In this document: piece after piece, positions 9,001 through 14,243 of the stretch
Layout: every line of letters begins with the position of its first letter
Numbering within the stretch: the stretch's first letter is position 1
NCBI GenBank assembly: GCA_002296125.1
Contig: DBHI01000016.1
Span: forward strand, 1 to 21,789
Length of the DNA: 21,789 nucleotides
From: Anaerolineales bacterium UBA832
GTDB lineage: Bacteria > Chloroflexota > Anaerolineae > Anaerolineales > UBA11657
Reading direction: 5' to 3'
Program-made: the position numbers and the translations under genes
The notes under the pieces: model-generated
The model's database searches: none
Told to the model about the DNA's origin: nothing
The model's input: only the letters and a program-made list of their open reading frames with translations

Positions 9001-9161
9001 CGTATAAAGCTAGTGGTGTTTTGAATGATGCAATAGGACGACATAGTGGCTATATTATGGGGGAAGCTTTGGCTCTAAGCTTGGATTTGGTTGAAGATGT
9101 TGAAGGCAACGAGGAGAAGATAGGGGATCATCATCTGATAGTTTCACTACAAAAAAGTTAG
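6024..9161 (+). CDS. ileS: Isoleucyl-tRNA synthetase, type 2 (eukaryote-like), with altered HIGH motif
   Basis: Cytoplasmic class I synthetase for isoleucine, 1045 residues. The ATG-binding motif region reads PPTANGLPGSHHVLS, with Gly56-Ser57-His58-His59 in place of canonical His-x-Gly-His. KMSKS is at 595-599 (bases 7806-7820). The CP1 editing domain shows TTTPWTLPG and GTGVVHMAAAFGADD, with the conserved Asp of the hydrolytic site. Zinc-binding-like cysteines appear in CTRCGTALSDHE and FCWRCNTP. The anticodon-binding domain has NWYVRLSRRRFW, and a long C-terminal region follows. I chose ATG 6024 (AAGG at 6012-6015, 8 nt spacing); a TTG at 6000 in the same frame would overlap the upstream gene. 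Length, GADD and PPTANG features place it in the type 2 (IleRS2) group, which is naturally mupirocin-tolerant. It lies in the run alaX-ileS-lspA-rluD-ltaE, 7 bp before lspA. Confidence 0.97.
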   Translation: MKFKPVNSRLDIENMELEVLKFWKDNQVFKKSMESREDGRTYVFYEGPPTANGLPGSHHVLSRAFKDIFPRYRVMRGDYVLRRGGWDTHGLPVEIEVEKQLGLTGKEQIESYGISQFNAQCRQSAFEYIQEWEKLTDRIGFWVDLETAYVTFENDYIESIWWILKQLSEKELIYKGFKVVPYCTRCGTALSDHELSLGYQDNTSDPSIFVKFPLKDLSNTSLLIWTTTPWTLPGNVGVAVNPEVDYVTVELEDATSLIVAKALCTTLFTDDTKYSVTGEMKGTELVGMEYEPPYSFIPFEGKAHYVISADFVTTSEGTGVVHMAAAFGADDMMVATKYDLPILMTVDEKGCFVKEVVPWSSMWVKDADPLIIDDLVEKNLMFKHEKYLHTYPFCWRCNTPLLYMARSTWYISTTTFKSRLVELNKTINWYPHHIRDGRFGNWLDNNVDWALGRDRYWGTPLPIWMDEDGDWLIVGSVQELSELTDSNCSELDLHRPYVDEIVFPNPKTGKQMSRVPEVIDVWFDSGAMPIAQWHYPFENSEIFDQQFPANYICEAVDQTRGWFYSLHAISTMLFNSVAFKNVACLGLILDENGQKMSKSKGNIVDPWDVIDKHGADAFRWYLYTASPAGQERRFSTDLVGEVVRNFTLTLWNTYAFFVTYANLDSWSPNSDFDVEDKGSDIDLWIISELNNLVKDVTDALENYDATGATRPIERFVDLLSNWYVRLSRRRFWKTEDDSDKKAAYATLYQCLLTISKLLAPSMPFIADELYRNLILDDDESKNSVHLSDWPDYDAHLIDQNLNEEMRLIQKLVSLGHNARQSAQLKVRQPLSEVVFWAGGKTKDNLIERYAGLISTELNVKKVRWLDSADEAIVYTLHPLPKQLGQKYGSLFPGIREAIKTLDPVDASSKLLGGENVRVIVGSDDIDILPDEIEVRVQSRKGFATAEEGGLVAGLVTDLTEDLIMEGLAREFVRKVQDLRKSNGFDISDRISITYKASGVLNDAIGRHSGYIMGEALALSLDLVEDVEGNEEKIGDHHLIVSLQKS

Positions 9162-9168
9162 GAGATTT

Positions 9169-9660
9169 GTGGCAATCATGTCTGTTTTAAAGGGAAAAGT
9201 TTTGTTGTATTTAGTTGGGTTTACAATAATTGTTATTGATCAGTATACAAAATTTTTAGTTAGGACCAATATGGTTTTAGGTGAGACTATTATTGTTCAT
9301 CCGGCTTTGGTAGATATATTTGATTTGACGTATACAACTAATACAGGTATAGCTTTCGGGTTGTTTAAGGGAATTGGACAAATTGTTTCAGTAATAGCTG
9401 CATTAGTTGTTATTGTGATTATTTATTACAATCATCAATTTTCTGATAGAGAAGTATGGCTTCGAGTAGCTTTGGGTATGCAAATGGGAGGAGCTATTGG
9501 CAATAATTTGATTGATCGTCTGTATATGGGTCATGTGATAGATTTTTTGCATATTCATTATTGGCCAATTTTTAATGTGGCTGATTCATCTATTACTGTT
9601 GGAGTGATAATAATGTTGATATTGATGGTAAAAGATGTCCGTGAGACAAAGGTGTCATAG
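9169..9660 (+). CDS. lspA: Lipoprotein signal peptidase (signal peptidase II)
   Basis: Inner-membrane aspartyl protease that removes signal peptides from diacylglyceryl-modified prolipoproteins. It is 163 residues with four hydrophobic segments (about 11-30, 58-66 plus 69-86, 98-113, 138-155). Family motifs are all present: VIDQYTK (Asp24), TTNTGIAFGLF, GNNLIDRL, and the catalytic pair Asp125 (GHVIDF) and Asp139 (WPIFNVADSS). GTG 9169 has AGGAG (9160-9164) only 4 nt upstream; ATG 9178 would have 13 nt, so the start is uncertain by three codons. It follows ileS by 7 bp and precedes rluD by 11 bp, the common ileS-lspA-rluD arrangement. One probable client, the cupredoxin lipoprotein at 13740-14090, is in this window. 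Confidence 0.95.
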   Translation: MAIMSVLKGKVLLYLVGFTIIVIDQYTKFLVRTNMVLGETIIVHPALVDIFDLTYTTNTGIAFGLFKGIGQIVSVIAALVVIVIIYYNHQFSDREVWLRVALGMQMGGAIGNNLIDRLYMGHVIDFLHIHYWPIFNVADSSITVGVIIMLILMVKDVRETKVS

Positions 9661-9671
9661 CGGTTTTTTGT

Positions 9672-10631
9672 ATGATTAAGTTTGAAGAAGATGATAATGA
9701 GATAGAAATGTGCAATGTGTATTTACAGCATGCTGATAAGGGGAAGAGATTAGATATAGCCTTAGTAGAACATACTGATCATTTTTCTCGTTCTCAAATA
9801 CAGCGACTGTTGTCACAGGGTAATATAACTGTAGATGGACGTAAATCTTTTAAGTCAGGTTATCTTGTTAAAGGTAGGGAGACAGTTAGTATTGTTGTTC
9901 CTTCTAGTGAAATTACAGAATTAGAAGCAGAAAATATACCATTAAAAATATTGTATGAAAATACGGATTTGCTGGTTATTGATAAACCTGCTGGCATGGT
10001 AGTTCATCCTGGTCCTGGTCACAGCAATGGTACATTGGTGAACGCTGTATTAGGACATGATTCTAATATGACAGGTGTAGGAGGAGATCGCCGTCCCGGT
10101 ATTGTGCATCGTCTTGATAAAGATACGTCAGGGATAATAATAGTGGCAAAAAATGATTATGCACATCGGTTTTTGCAGGCTCAATTTAAGGAAAGATCTG
10201 TTGTAAAAATTTATTTAGGTTTAGTAGTTGGAAAACCTCCTTCATCTAAAGGTAGAATAGAAACAGGTATCGGTAGAGACACAAAATTTAGAATGAAAAT
10301 GTCAGTATATTCTGAAGAAGATTTGAGAGCTAGATCTGCAGTTACTAGGTATAGTACTAAAGAGACATTGGAGTTAGCTTGTCTTTTGGAGATTCATCCT
10401 ATAACAGGACGAACACATCAGATTCGTGTACATATGGCATATTTGGGGTGTCCGATAGTTGGAGACGCTATTTATGGTATGAGAAAATCTGTGAAAAACA
10501 TATATGGATTGCAGAGGCATTTTCTGCATGCTCATAAATTGTCAATTGCGATACCAAACAAGGGTACAATGGAATTTGTTAGTGAGTTGCCACGGGATTT
10601 AGAAGAGGCTTTAACATTGGCTCGAGGTTGA
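9672..10631 (+). CDS. rluD: RluA/RluD-family 23S rRNA pseudouridine synthase
   Basis: Cytoplasmic RNA-modifying enzyme that isomerises uridine to pseudouridine, in RluD at the helix 69 loop of 23S rRNA. It is 319 residues. The N-terminal S4 RNA-binding domain (about 18-80) contains RLDIALVEH and RSQIQRLLSQGNITVDGR. The catalytic domain has LLVIDKPAGMVVHPGPGH, then GIVHRLDKDTSG with catalytic Asp149, and HPITGRTHQIRVHMAYLG. The domain order and the HRLDKDTSG form fit RluD rather than RluB or RsuA. ATG 9672 lacks a clear Shine-Dalgarno; ATG 9708, twelve codons later, is an alternative just before the S4 domain. Its specific RluD assignment rests on context next to lspA, since RluA paralogues share these motifs. 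The stop is one base from the ltaE ATG. Confidence 0.93.
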   Translation: MIKFEEDDNEIEMCNVYLQHADKGKRLDIALVEHTDHFSRSQIQRLLSQGNITVDGRKSFKSGYLVKGRETVSIVVPSSEITELEAENIPLKILYENTDLLVIDKPAGMVVHPGPGHSNGTLVNAVLGHDSNMTGVGGDRRPGIVHRLDKDTSGIIIVAKNDYAHRFLQAQFKERSVVKIYLGLVVGKPPSSKGRIETGIGRDTKFRMKMSVYSEEDLRARSAVTRYSTKETLELACLLEIHPITGRTHQIRVHMAYLGCPIVGDAIYGMRKSVKNIYGLQRHFLHAHKLSIAIPNKGTMEFVSELPRDLEEALTLARG

Positions 10632-10632
10632 A

Positions 10633-11691
10633 ATGACTGTTAATAATGTTCGTACATTTGTTGATTTGAGATCTGATACTGTGACTCAGCCTACTCCTGC
10701 TATGAGAGATGCTATGTTTAAGGCACAGGTAGGTGATGATGTCTATGGTGAAGATCCAACAGTAATAGAATTGGAGGCTTTAGCTAGTCGGATCACTGGT
10801 AAAGAATCAGCTTTGTTTGTTGCATCAGGAACAATGGGCAATGTTGCAGCAACTATGGTTCATACTAGAAGAGGCGACGAATTGGTTTGTGGGATTAAGT
10901 CTCATATCTATAGAAATGAACAAGGAGCAATGGCATCAATATGTGGTGTTCAGGCTAGAACAATAGATGAAGAGACTAATGGTACTTTGGATATTAATAA
11001 GATCGAATCAGTAATTCAGGGAAGTGATTATCATCATGCAATTACAAGAGTAGTTGCAATTGAAAATACGCATAACATGTGTGGTGGTATACCATTAAGT
11101 ATGGATTATGTAAGTTCATTGGGATATATAGTGCAAAAACATGGGCTGAAATTACATATTGATGGTGCAAGAATTTTTAATGCATCCGTAGCTCTAAATG
11201 TACCAGTGATTGATATTCTTAGTCCAGCTGATTCGGTATCAATATGTTTGTCTAAAGGACTAGGTTCACCAGTTGGATCAGTACTTTGTGGTAATTCTCA
11301 ATTTATTGATATGGCTCGTCGAGCTAGGAAAGTATTAGGAGGTGGTCTCCGACAGTCTGGTATATTGGCTGCTGCAGGGATAATATCATTAACTGAAATG
11401 ATAGATAGATTATCAATAGATCATCAAAATGCTAGATTATTATCCGATGGGTTTAGTAGAATTCCTGGTATATATTTGCATCACAAATCACCTGCTACTA
11501 ATATGGTTTATGTTGGTTTAAAATCTAATGTTCCATTCACTGGAGTTGAATTAAGGGATAAATTGAAAGCAGAAGGTATTCTCACTGATCTTGTTAGTGA
11601 AGACTCATTTAGGTTTGTGACTCATTATGGTATTGATAAAGATATGATAGAGAAGACTATACAAGTTTTTTCAAATGCTTTGGCAGATTAA
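10633..11691 (+). CDS. ltaE: Low-specificity L-threonine aldolase
   Basis: PLP-dependent fold type I enzyme splitting L-threonine or L-allo-threonine into glycine and acetaldehyde, in the cytoplasm. It is 352 residues. Hallmarks seen: DLRSDTVTQPTPAMRDAM near the N-terminus, VGDDVYGEDPTVIELE, VASGTMGNVAA (phosphate-binding), LHIDGARIFNA with the PLP-binding Asp, and SICLSKGLGSPVGS with the Schiff-base Lys208. RRARKVLGGGLRQSG is also typical of the family. GAGG at 10624-10627 lies within the end of rluD, 5 nt before ATG 10633, so translation is likely coupled to rluD. It is the last gene of the run; the tRNA-Asp promoter follows about 20 bp after its stop. Stereospecificity cannot be decided from sequence. 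Confidence 0.94.
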   Translation: MTVNNVRTFVDLRSDTVTQPTPAMRDAMFKAQVGDDVYGEDPTVIELEALASRITGKESALFVASGTMGNVAATMVHTRRGDELVCGIKSHIYRNEQGAMASICGVQARTIDEETNGTLDINKIESVIQGSDYHHAITRVVAIENTHNMCGGIPLSMDYVSSLGYIVQKHGLKLHIDGARIFNASVALNVPVIDILSPADSVSICLSKGLGSPVGSVLCGNSQFIDMARRARKVLGGGLRQSGILAAAGIISLTEMIDRLSIDHQNARLLSDGFSRIPGIYLHHKSPATNMVYVGLKSNVPFTGVELRDKLKAEGILTDLVSEDSFRFVTHYGIDKDMIEKTIQVFSNALAD

Positions 11692-11710
11692 AAGATCTTG
11701 TTAGTTGTTC

Positions 11711-11740
11711 TTGACTTTACAATAAAGGCGATGGTATACT
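11711..11740 (+). promoter_or_regulatory. Promoter of tRNA-Asp
   Basis: TTGACT (11711-11716), 18-bp spacer, TATACT (11735-11740), with the extended -10 TG at 11732-11733. A start near 11747 would leave an 8-nt leader before the mature tRNA. The CTCTCTCGG after the -10 is GC-richer, as expected of a stable-RNA discriminator. Confidence 0.7.
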
Positions 11741-11754
11741 CTCTCGGATTAATG

Positions 11755-11828
11755 GGTCCCGTGGTGTAGCGGTTTAACATGCTGCCCTGTCAAGGCAGAG
11801 ATCGCGGGTTCGAATCCCGTCGGGACCG
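11755..11828 (+). tRNA. tRNA-Asp (anticodon GTC)
   Basis: The cloverleaf folds fully. Acceptor GGTCCCG (11755-11761) pairs with CGGGACC (11821-11827), discriminator G at 11828. D arm GTGT...ACAT; anticodon stem CTGCC/GGCAG with loop CTGTCAA and anticodon GTC at 11789-11791. Variable loop AGATC; T arm GCGGG/CCCGT with loop TTCGAAT. CCA is not encoded; the next bases are TTA, so it must be added after transcription. It is a single-gene unit with its own promoter and terminator, and is the cognate substrate of the AspRS encoded at 2216-3976. Confidence 0.98.
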
Positions 11829-11837
11829 TTATTTTTT

Positions 11838-11873
11838 GGCCCTCTTCGAAATGAAGCGGGCCTTGTTTTTTTT
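11838..11873 (+). terminator. Intrinsic terminator of the tRNA-Asp gene
   Basis: GGCCC (11838-11842) pairs with GGGCC (11858-11862), a T/C mismatch follows, then CTTC (11844-11847) pairs with GAAG (11853-11856) around a 5-nt loop. TTG plus an uninterrupted run of eight T ends at 11873. Confidence 0.9.
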
Positions 11874-11947
11874 ATCAATGACATTTCTTACGTGAATGAT
11901 TGTTTTTATTTGACACATTAATACAAAAACAATTTTAACAAGTGCCT

Positions 11948-13198
11948 ATGAACATAATGAAGACCTATATAATGGAATTGTGGCAAGAACGCTTTTCGTC
12001 TATTTCTAAAGACAAAATATTTCAACGATTGGTATTGGGAAATTTTTTGTGGTCATTTACTCATTTTGCTTTTGTGCTTGTATCTGGTTGGGTTGTATTG
12101 TTATTAACTAATTCACCTGTAAAAGTAATTCTCTTAACGTTTTTTCAGTTTTCCGCATTACCAGTCGTTGGTTTAATAGCTGGCAAAGCAATTGACTGGT
12201 TGGGTAACCGTATGATAATGTTGGTGTCACAAATAGTATATACAATTGTTTATGTATCTCTAGCTTTTTTAATCTATGCCGAAATGATTCGGTTTGAACA
12301 TTTGGCAATATGTGCAATTATCACCGGTATTTTTTGGTCTCTTGATTGGCCCGCGAGACGATCGATTTTGGGGTATGTAGTTGGAGAAAACAGTGTTACA
12401 GATGGATATATAATTGATTATACGGTACAGACTTTTGGCAGAGTTCTTGGTTCAGCTGCTGCAGGCATAATTACTAAGATTCTTGGAGAAACATGGTCAT
12501 ACATTGGATTTACTGTTCTTTCATTACTAGCTGTATGTTTGATTTGGGGTCTTGTAGATTATCAATCTAGATCGGTTAATCATAAGGCTAATTCTTTAGT
12601 GAAGAAGCCAATGAAATTTGTCTGGAAATATGTCTTAGATGAAAAGGTGATATTAGGAGTACTATTTGTTACAATGACTGTTAACTTTTTAGTAGTACCA
12701 AATCGCAGTCTTTTCCCAGTATTTGCTAGCAATATTTTGATGGGTGATGCTTTGTATTTAGGATATCTTGCAACTTCTTATTCTCTTGGCGGGTTTATCG
12801 GAATTTTTTTGGCTTATTATGGATTAGGTAGTCACAGAAATACTCAATTATTTTTGTTTGGTACTATATTACAGTCAATTTCATTTTCTTTTTTTTCTTT
12901 TTCATCATTGTTGGTTGTATCTTCAGTTGTCTTGTTCTTAGCAGGTATAGGATCAGCATATTTTGGGGTATTGCAGAGTGAAATTATTCTTACGCATACA
13001 TCTCTAGATATGCGTAATGATGTTTTAGGATTGCTTGTAGTTGCTATTGGTTTGCAGCCTTTAGGTAGACTGAGTTTAAGTGCTTTGACTTCGATGGTTG
13101 GTCCTAGATTAGCTTTGGGTGGAACAACATTTGTTGCTTTTCTTGTGTTATTAGTTGTATCTGCTAGATTGCCTGCATTGTGGAAAGATAATTTGTAG
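11948..13198 (+). CDS. MFS transporter of the MFS_3/EntS-like group
   Basis: Inner-membrane transporter, about 416 residues, with 10-12 hydrophobic segments. The segment SLDWPARRSILGYVVGE followed by YTVQTFGRVLGSAAAGII matches the D-x-P-A-R-R-S element and following G-R-x-x-G-P/S-A-x-A-G helix of the MFS_3 group, which includes enterobactin exporter EntS and macrolide-efflux-like proteins. It is not closely related to the Fsr-type pair at 1-2078. The substrate is unknown. Start choice is uncertain: GTG 11942, ATG 11948 and ATG 11957 are in frame and none has a clear Shine-Dalgarno. A TTGACA at 11910-11915 lacks a good -10. It is convergent with the selenothioredoxin gene, whose stop lies 17 bp away, with no terminator hairpin visible between. 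Confidence 0.8.
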   Translation: MNIMKTYIMELWQERFSSISKDKIFQRLVLGNFLWSFTHFAFVLVSGWVVLLLTNSPVKVILLTFFQFSALPVVGLIAGKAIDWLGNRMIMLVSQIVYTIVYVSLAFLIYAEMIRFEHLAICAIITGIFWSLDWPARRSILGYVVGENSVTDGYIIDYTVQTFGRVLGSAAAGIITKILGETWSYIGFTVLSLLAVCLIWGLVDYQSRSVNHKANSLVKKPMKFVWKYVLDEKVILGVLFVTMTVNFLVVPNRSLFPVFASNILMGDALYLGYLATSYSLGGFIGIFLAYYGLGSHRNTQLFLFGTILQSISFSFFSFSSLLVVSSVVLFLAGIGSAYFGVLQSEIILTHTSLDMRNDVLGLLVVAIGLQPLGRLSLSALTSMVGPRLALGGTTFVAFLVLLVVSARLPALWKDNL

Positions 13199-13215
13199 TT
13201 TCCGTAACATTGATT

Positions 13216-13689
13216 TCATTTGTTTAGTAAGGTTTTTTGGATTTGCGAAGGGTTTAGATAACCTTTGGTTCTCCATTGTTCTTTTCTGTTTTTGTCAAGG
13301 AACACAAATGTTGGTGTTACTTCTATTTTCATATCACTTGCTAAATTATGATGCTTTTCTTCGCTCACATTTATTTTTACTATATCTATTTGATTTGACA
13401 TTAAACTTTTAGTCCTATTCACGATAGGTTCTACTGCCATACATCCCAGTCAATATTCAGAAAGAAATTCGATGAGTATTGGTTTGTCGGATTTTAACAA
13501 AGGGTTTATTTTGTTCGAGGATTTTATTTGTGGTTTAAGGATGAAACCAATTCCCATATAAGCTAACAATATGAGAATTAGGATTATTATTTCGTTTATG
13601 TTTAGTACATCTAAAGTTAAAAGACCTAACGAACCTAATAATAAACTTATACCTATAACAAGATATGATCGATGATTAATTAATGACAT
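13216..13689 (-). CDS. Membrane-anchored thioredoxin-like selenoprotein (Sec-x-x-Cys), in-frame UGA read as selenocysteine
   Basis: One 157-codon reading frame interrupted once, at codon 80, by TGA (13452-13450). Upstream: two hydrophobic helices (about 8-29 and 32-51), a Lys-rich linker, then the first thioredoxin strand (DKPILIEFLSEY). The active site reads UGA-Leu-Gly-Cys (Cys83), then MAVEPIV. Downstream come the IDIVKINV strand and the cis-Pro motif IEVTPTFVFLD, ending in LNPSQIQKTLLNK. The UGA therefore sits exactly on the first Cys of CxxC, so I read UxxC. Both halves are in one frame with no indel, and the fold beyond the stop is intact, which argues against a pseudogene. A SECIS-like hairpin follows the UGA. 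Lysines after helix 2 suggest the domain faces the cytoplasm. ATG 13689 lacks a clear RBS. It lies 50 bp after the cupredoxin gene, probably in one operon. Role inferred: thiol-disulfide or peroxide redox chemistry. Confidence 0.82.
13410..13433 (-). promoter_or_regulatory. Bacterial SECIS-like stem-loop downstream of the in-frame UGA
   Basis: Read on the minus strand, TAG (13433-13431) pairs with CTA (13412-13410), an AA/A internal loop follows, and CCTAT (13428-13424) pairs with ATAGG (13418-13414) around the loop CGTGA. The apical loop begins 26 nt after the UGA, and its second base is G. Known bacterial SECIS elements have an apical loop within roughly 16-37 nt of the UGA and a G in the first two loop positions, so both rules are met. 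SelB-tRNA-Sec would bind here. Confidence 0.65.
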
Positions 13690-13733
13690 GATGTATTGAT
13701 AGATGTCAGTAATCTGATCTTGATGTATTGATA
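13689..13733 (-). repeat. 13-bp direct repeat around the selenothioredoxin start
   Basis: On the plus strand TGATGTATTGATA occurs at 13689-13701 and 13721-13733, a 32-bp period. On the coding strand this is TATCAATACATCA: one copy ends on the A of the ATG start, the other lies just after the cupredoxin stop. It could be a small duplication, a protein-binding pair or chance in AT-rich DNA. Confidence 0.5.
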
Positions 13734-13739
13734 ATGTTG

Positions 13740-14090
13740 TTATTCTGATACTAAAATTGTGCCTTTCATGCCAGCTTCTAGATGTCCTGCTACATTACAA
13801 TAGTATTCGTATGAACCTGCCTGTTCCAAAGTGAAGGATATATTACTAGATTCACCGGATTGCAATAAATTATCTATTCCAAATTCATCTATAATAAAGT
13901 TGTGTTCCAGTGCTCCATCGTTAATAAATTGAATGTTGATTGTTTGACCTACTGAACCATTTATACTCTCTATATCATATGCTATATCAGTTGCTCTAAG
14001 AGTCATATTTAATGGCTCAGGTACACTACTGCCACATGATACGATTAGAAAAATAGTAACGATTATCAATAATACTTTGATGTATTTCAT
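13740..14090 (-). CDS. Cupredoxin-like lipoprotein with type 1 copper site
   Basis: A 116-residue blue-copper-like protein anchored outside the cytoplasmic membrane. It opens with a lipoprotein signal peptide: MKYIK, a hydrophobic run, then lipobox LIVSC with lipidated Cys19. A Ser/Pro spacer and a compact beta-rich cupredoxin domain (about 28-116) follow. Type 1 copper ligands are visible in the expected order: His63 (LEHNF), Cys98 and His103 (YYCNVAGH), Met108 (AGMKG). This resembles the small plastocyanin, halocyanin and nitrosocyanin-like or COX2-related group; it lacks the extra Cys that makes a CuA site. It is likely an electron carrier or copper handler. ATG 14090 has a strong AAGGAGA (14104-14098) at 8 nt. 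An extended -10 promoter (14158-14150) and a 15-bp palindrome lie upstream, and the selenothioredoxin gene lies 50 bp downstream. LspA would process it. Confidence 0.9.
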   Translation of the reverse strand: MKYIKVLLIIVTIFLIVSCGSSVPEPLNMTLRATDIAYDIESINGSVGQTINIQFINDGALEHNFIIDEFGIDNLLQSGESSNISFTLEQAGSYEYYCNVAGHLEAGMKGTILVSE

Positions 14091-14107
14091 AAATGTGTCT
14101 CCTTAAC

Positions 14108-14122
14108 ACTTGTTGAACAAGT
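14108..14122. promoter_or_regulatory. Perfect 15-bp palindrome in the leader of the cupredoxin/selenothioredoxin operon
   Basis: ACTTGTT-G-AACAAGT, 7-bp arms around one base. It lies between the -10 element (14155-14150) and the Shine-Dalgarno (14104-14098). A further ACAAGTG half-site is at 14137-14143, close to the expected start site. This is the layout of an operator for a dimeric repressor; no regulator gene is in the window. Confidence 0.5.
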
Positions 14123-14149
14123 TTGTGAATAATTACACAAGTGACTATA

Positions 14150-14158
14150 ATTATAGCA
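14150..14158 (-). promoter_or_regulatory. Extended -10 promoter of the cupredoxin operon
   Basis: On the minus strand the sequence is TGCTATAAT: a perfect TATAAT (14155-14150) with TG one base upstream. No good -35 is seen at 16-18 bp, as is usual when the extended -10 is strong. The expected start is near 14143, giving a leader of about 52 nt. Confidence 0.65.
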
Positions 14159-14189
14159 TGTTTAAGAATAGATATAGCATATTAGTCAA

Positions 14190-14218
14190 TTGATATCTGA
14201 TAATTATATGCTTTAAAT
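14190..14218 (+). promoter_or_regulatory. Possible promoter of the SDR operon
   Basis: TTGATA (14190-14195) and TTAAAT (14213-14218) are 17 bp apart. The match is modest and the region is very AT-rich. If it is used, the start site near 14225 would exclude the TTG codon at 14220 as the gene start and favour ATG 14244. Confidence 0.3.
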
Positions 14219-14243
14219 TTTGAAATTATTAGTCAACTACCAA

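Noticed and set aside
11910..11938. TTGACA as the -35 of a promoter for the MFS gene at 11948
   Set aside because: No acceptable -10 at 16-18 bp; only TTTTAA-like sequence is present.
13155..13412. 85-codon plus-strand frame over the MFS end and the thioredoxin gene
   Set aside because: It is a phase shadow of the thioredoxin gene on the other strand, Phe/Leu-rich by composition, with no start signals.
13441..13452. Pseudogene or frameshift explanation for the split thioredoxin
   Set aside because: Both halves are in one frame, separated only by a UGA and three sense codons. The active-site Cys and cis-Pro beyond it are intact, and a SECIS-like hairpin follows. A single nonsense mutation landing on the catalytic Cys by chance is less likely, though sequencing error (TGT or TGC to TGA) cannot be excluded from one sequence.
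13216..13689. UGA read as Trp (genetic code 4 or 25)
   Set aside because: Many genes in this window end in UGA right at expected family ends, and Trp is encoded by UGG throughout. The aligned residue in thioredoxins is Cys, not Trp.
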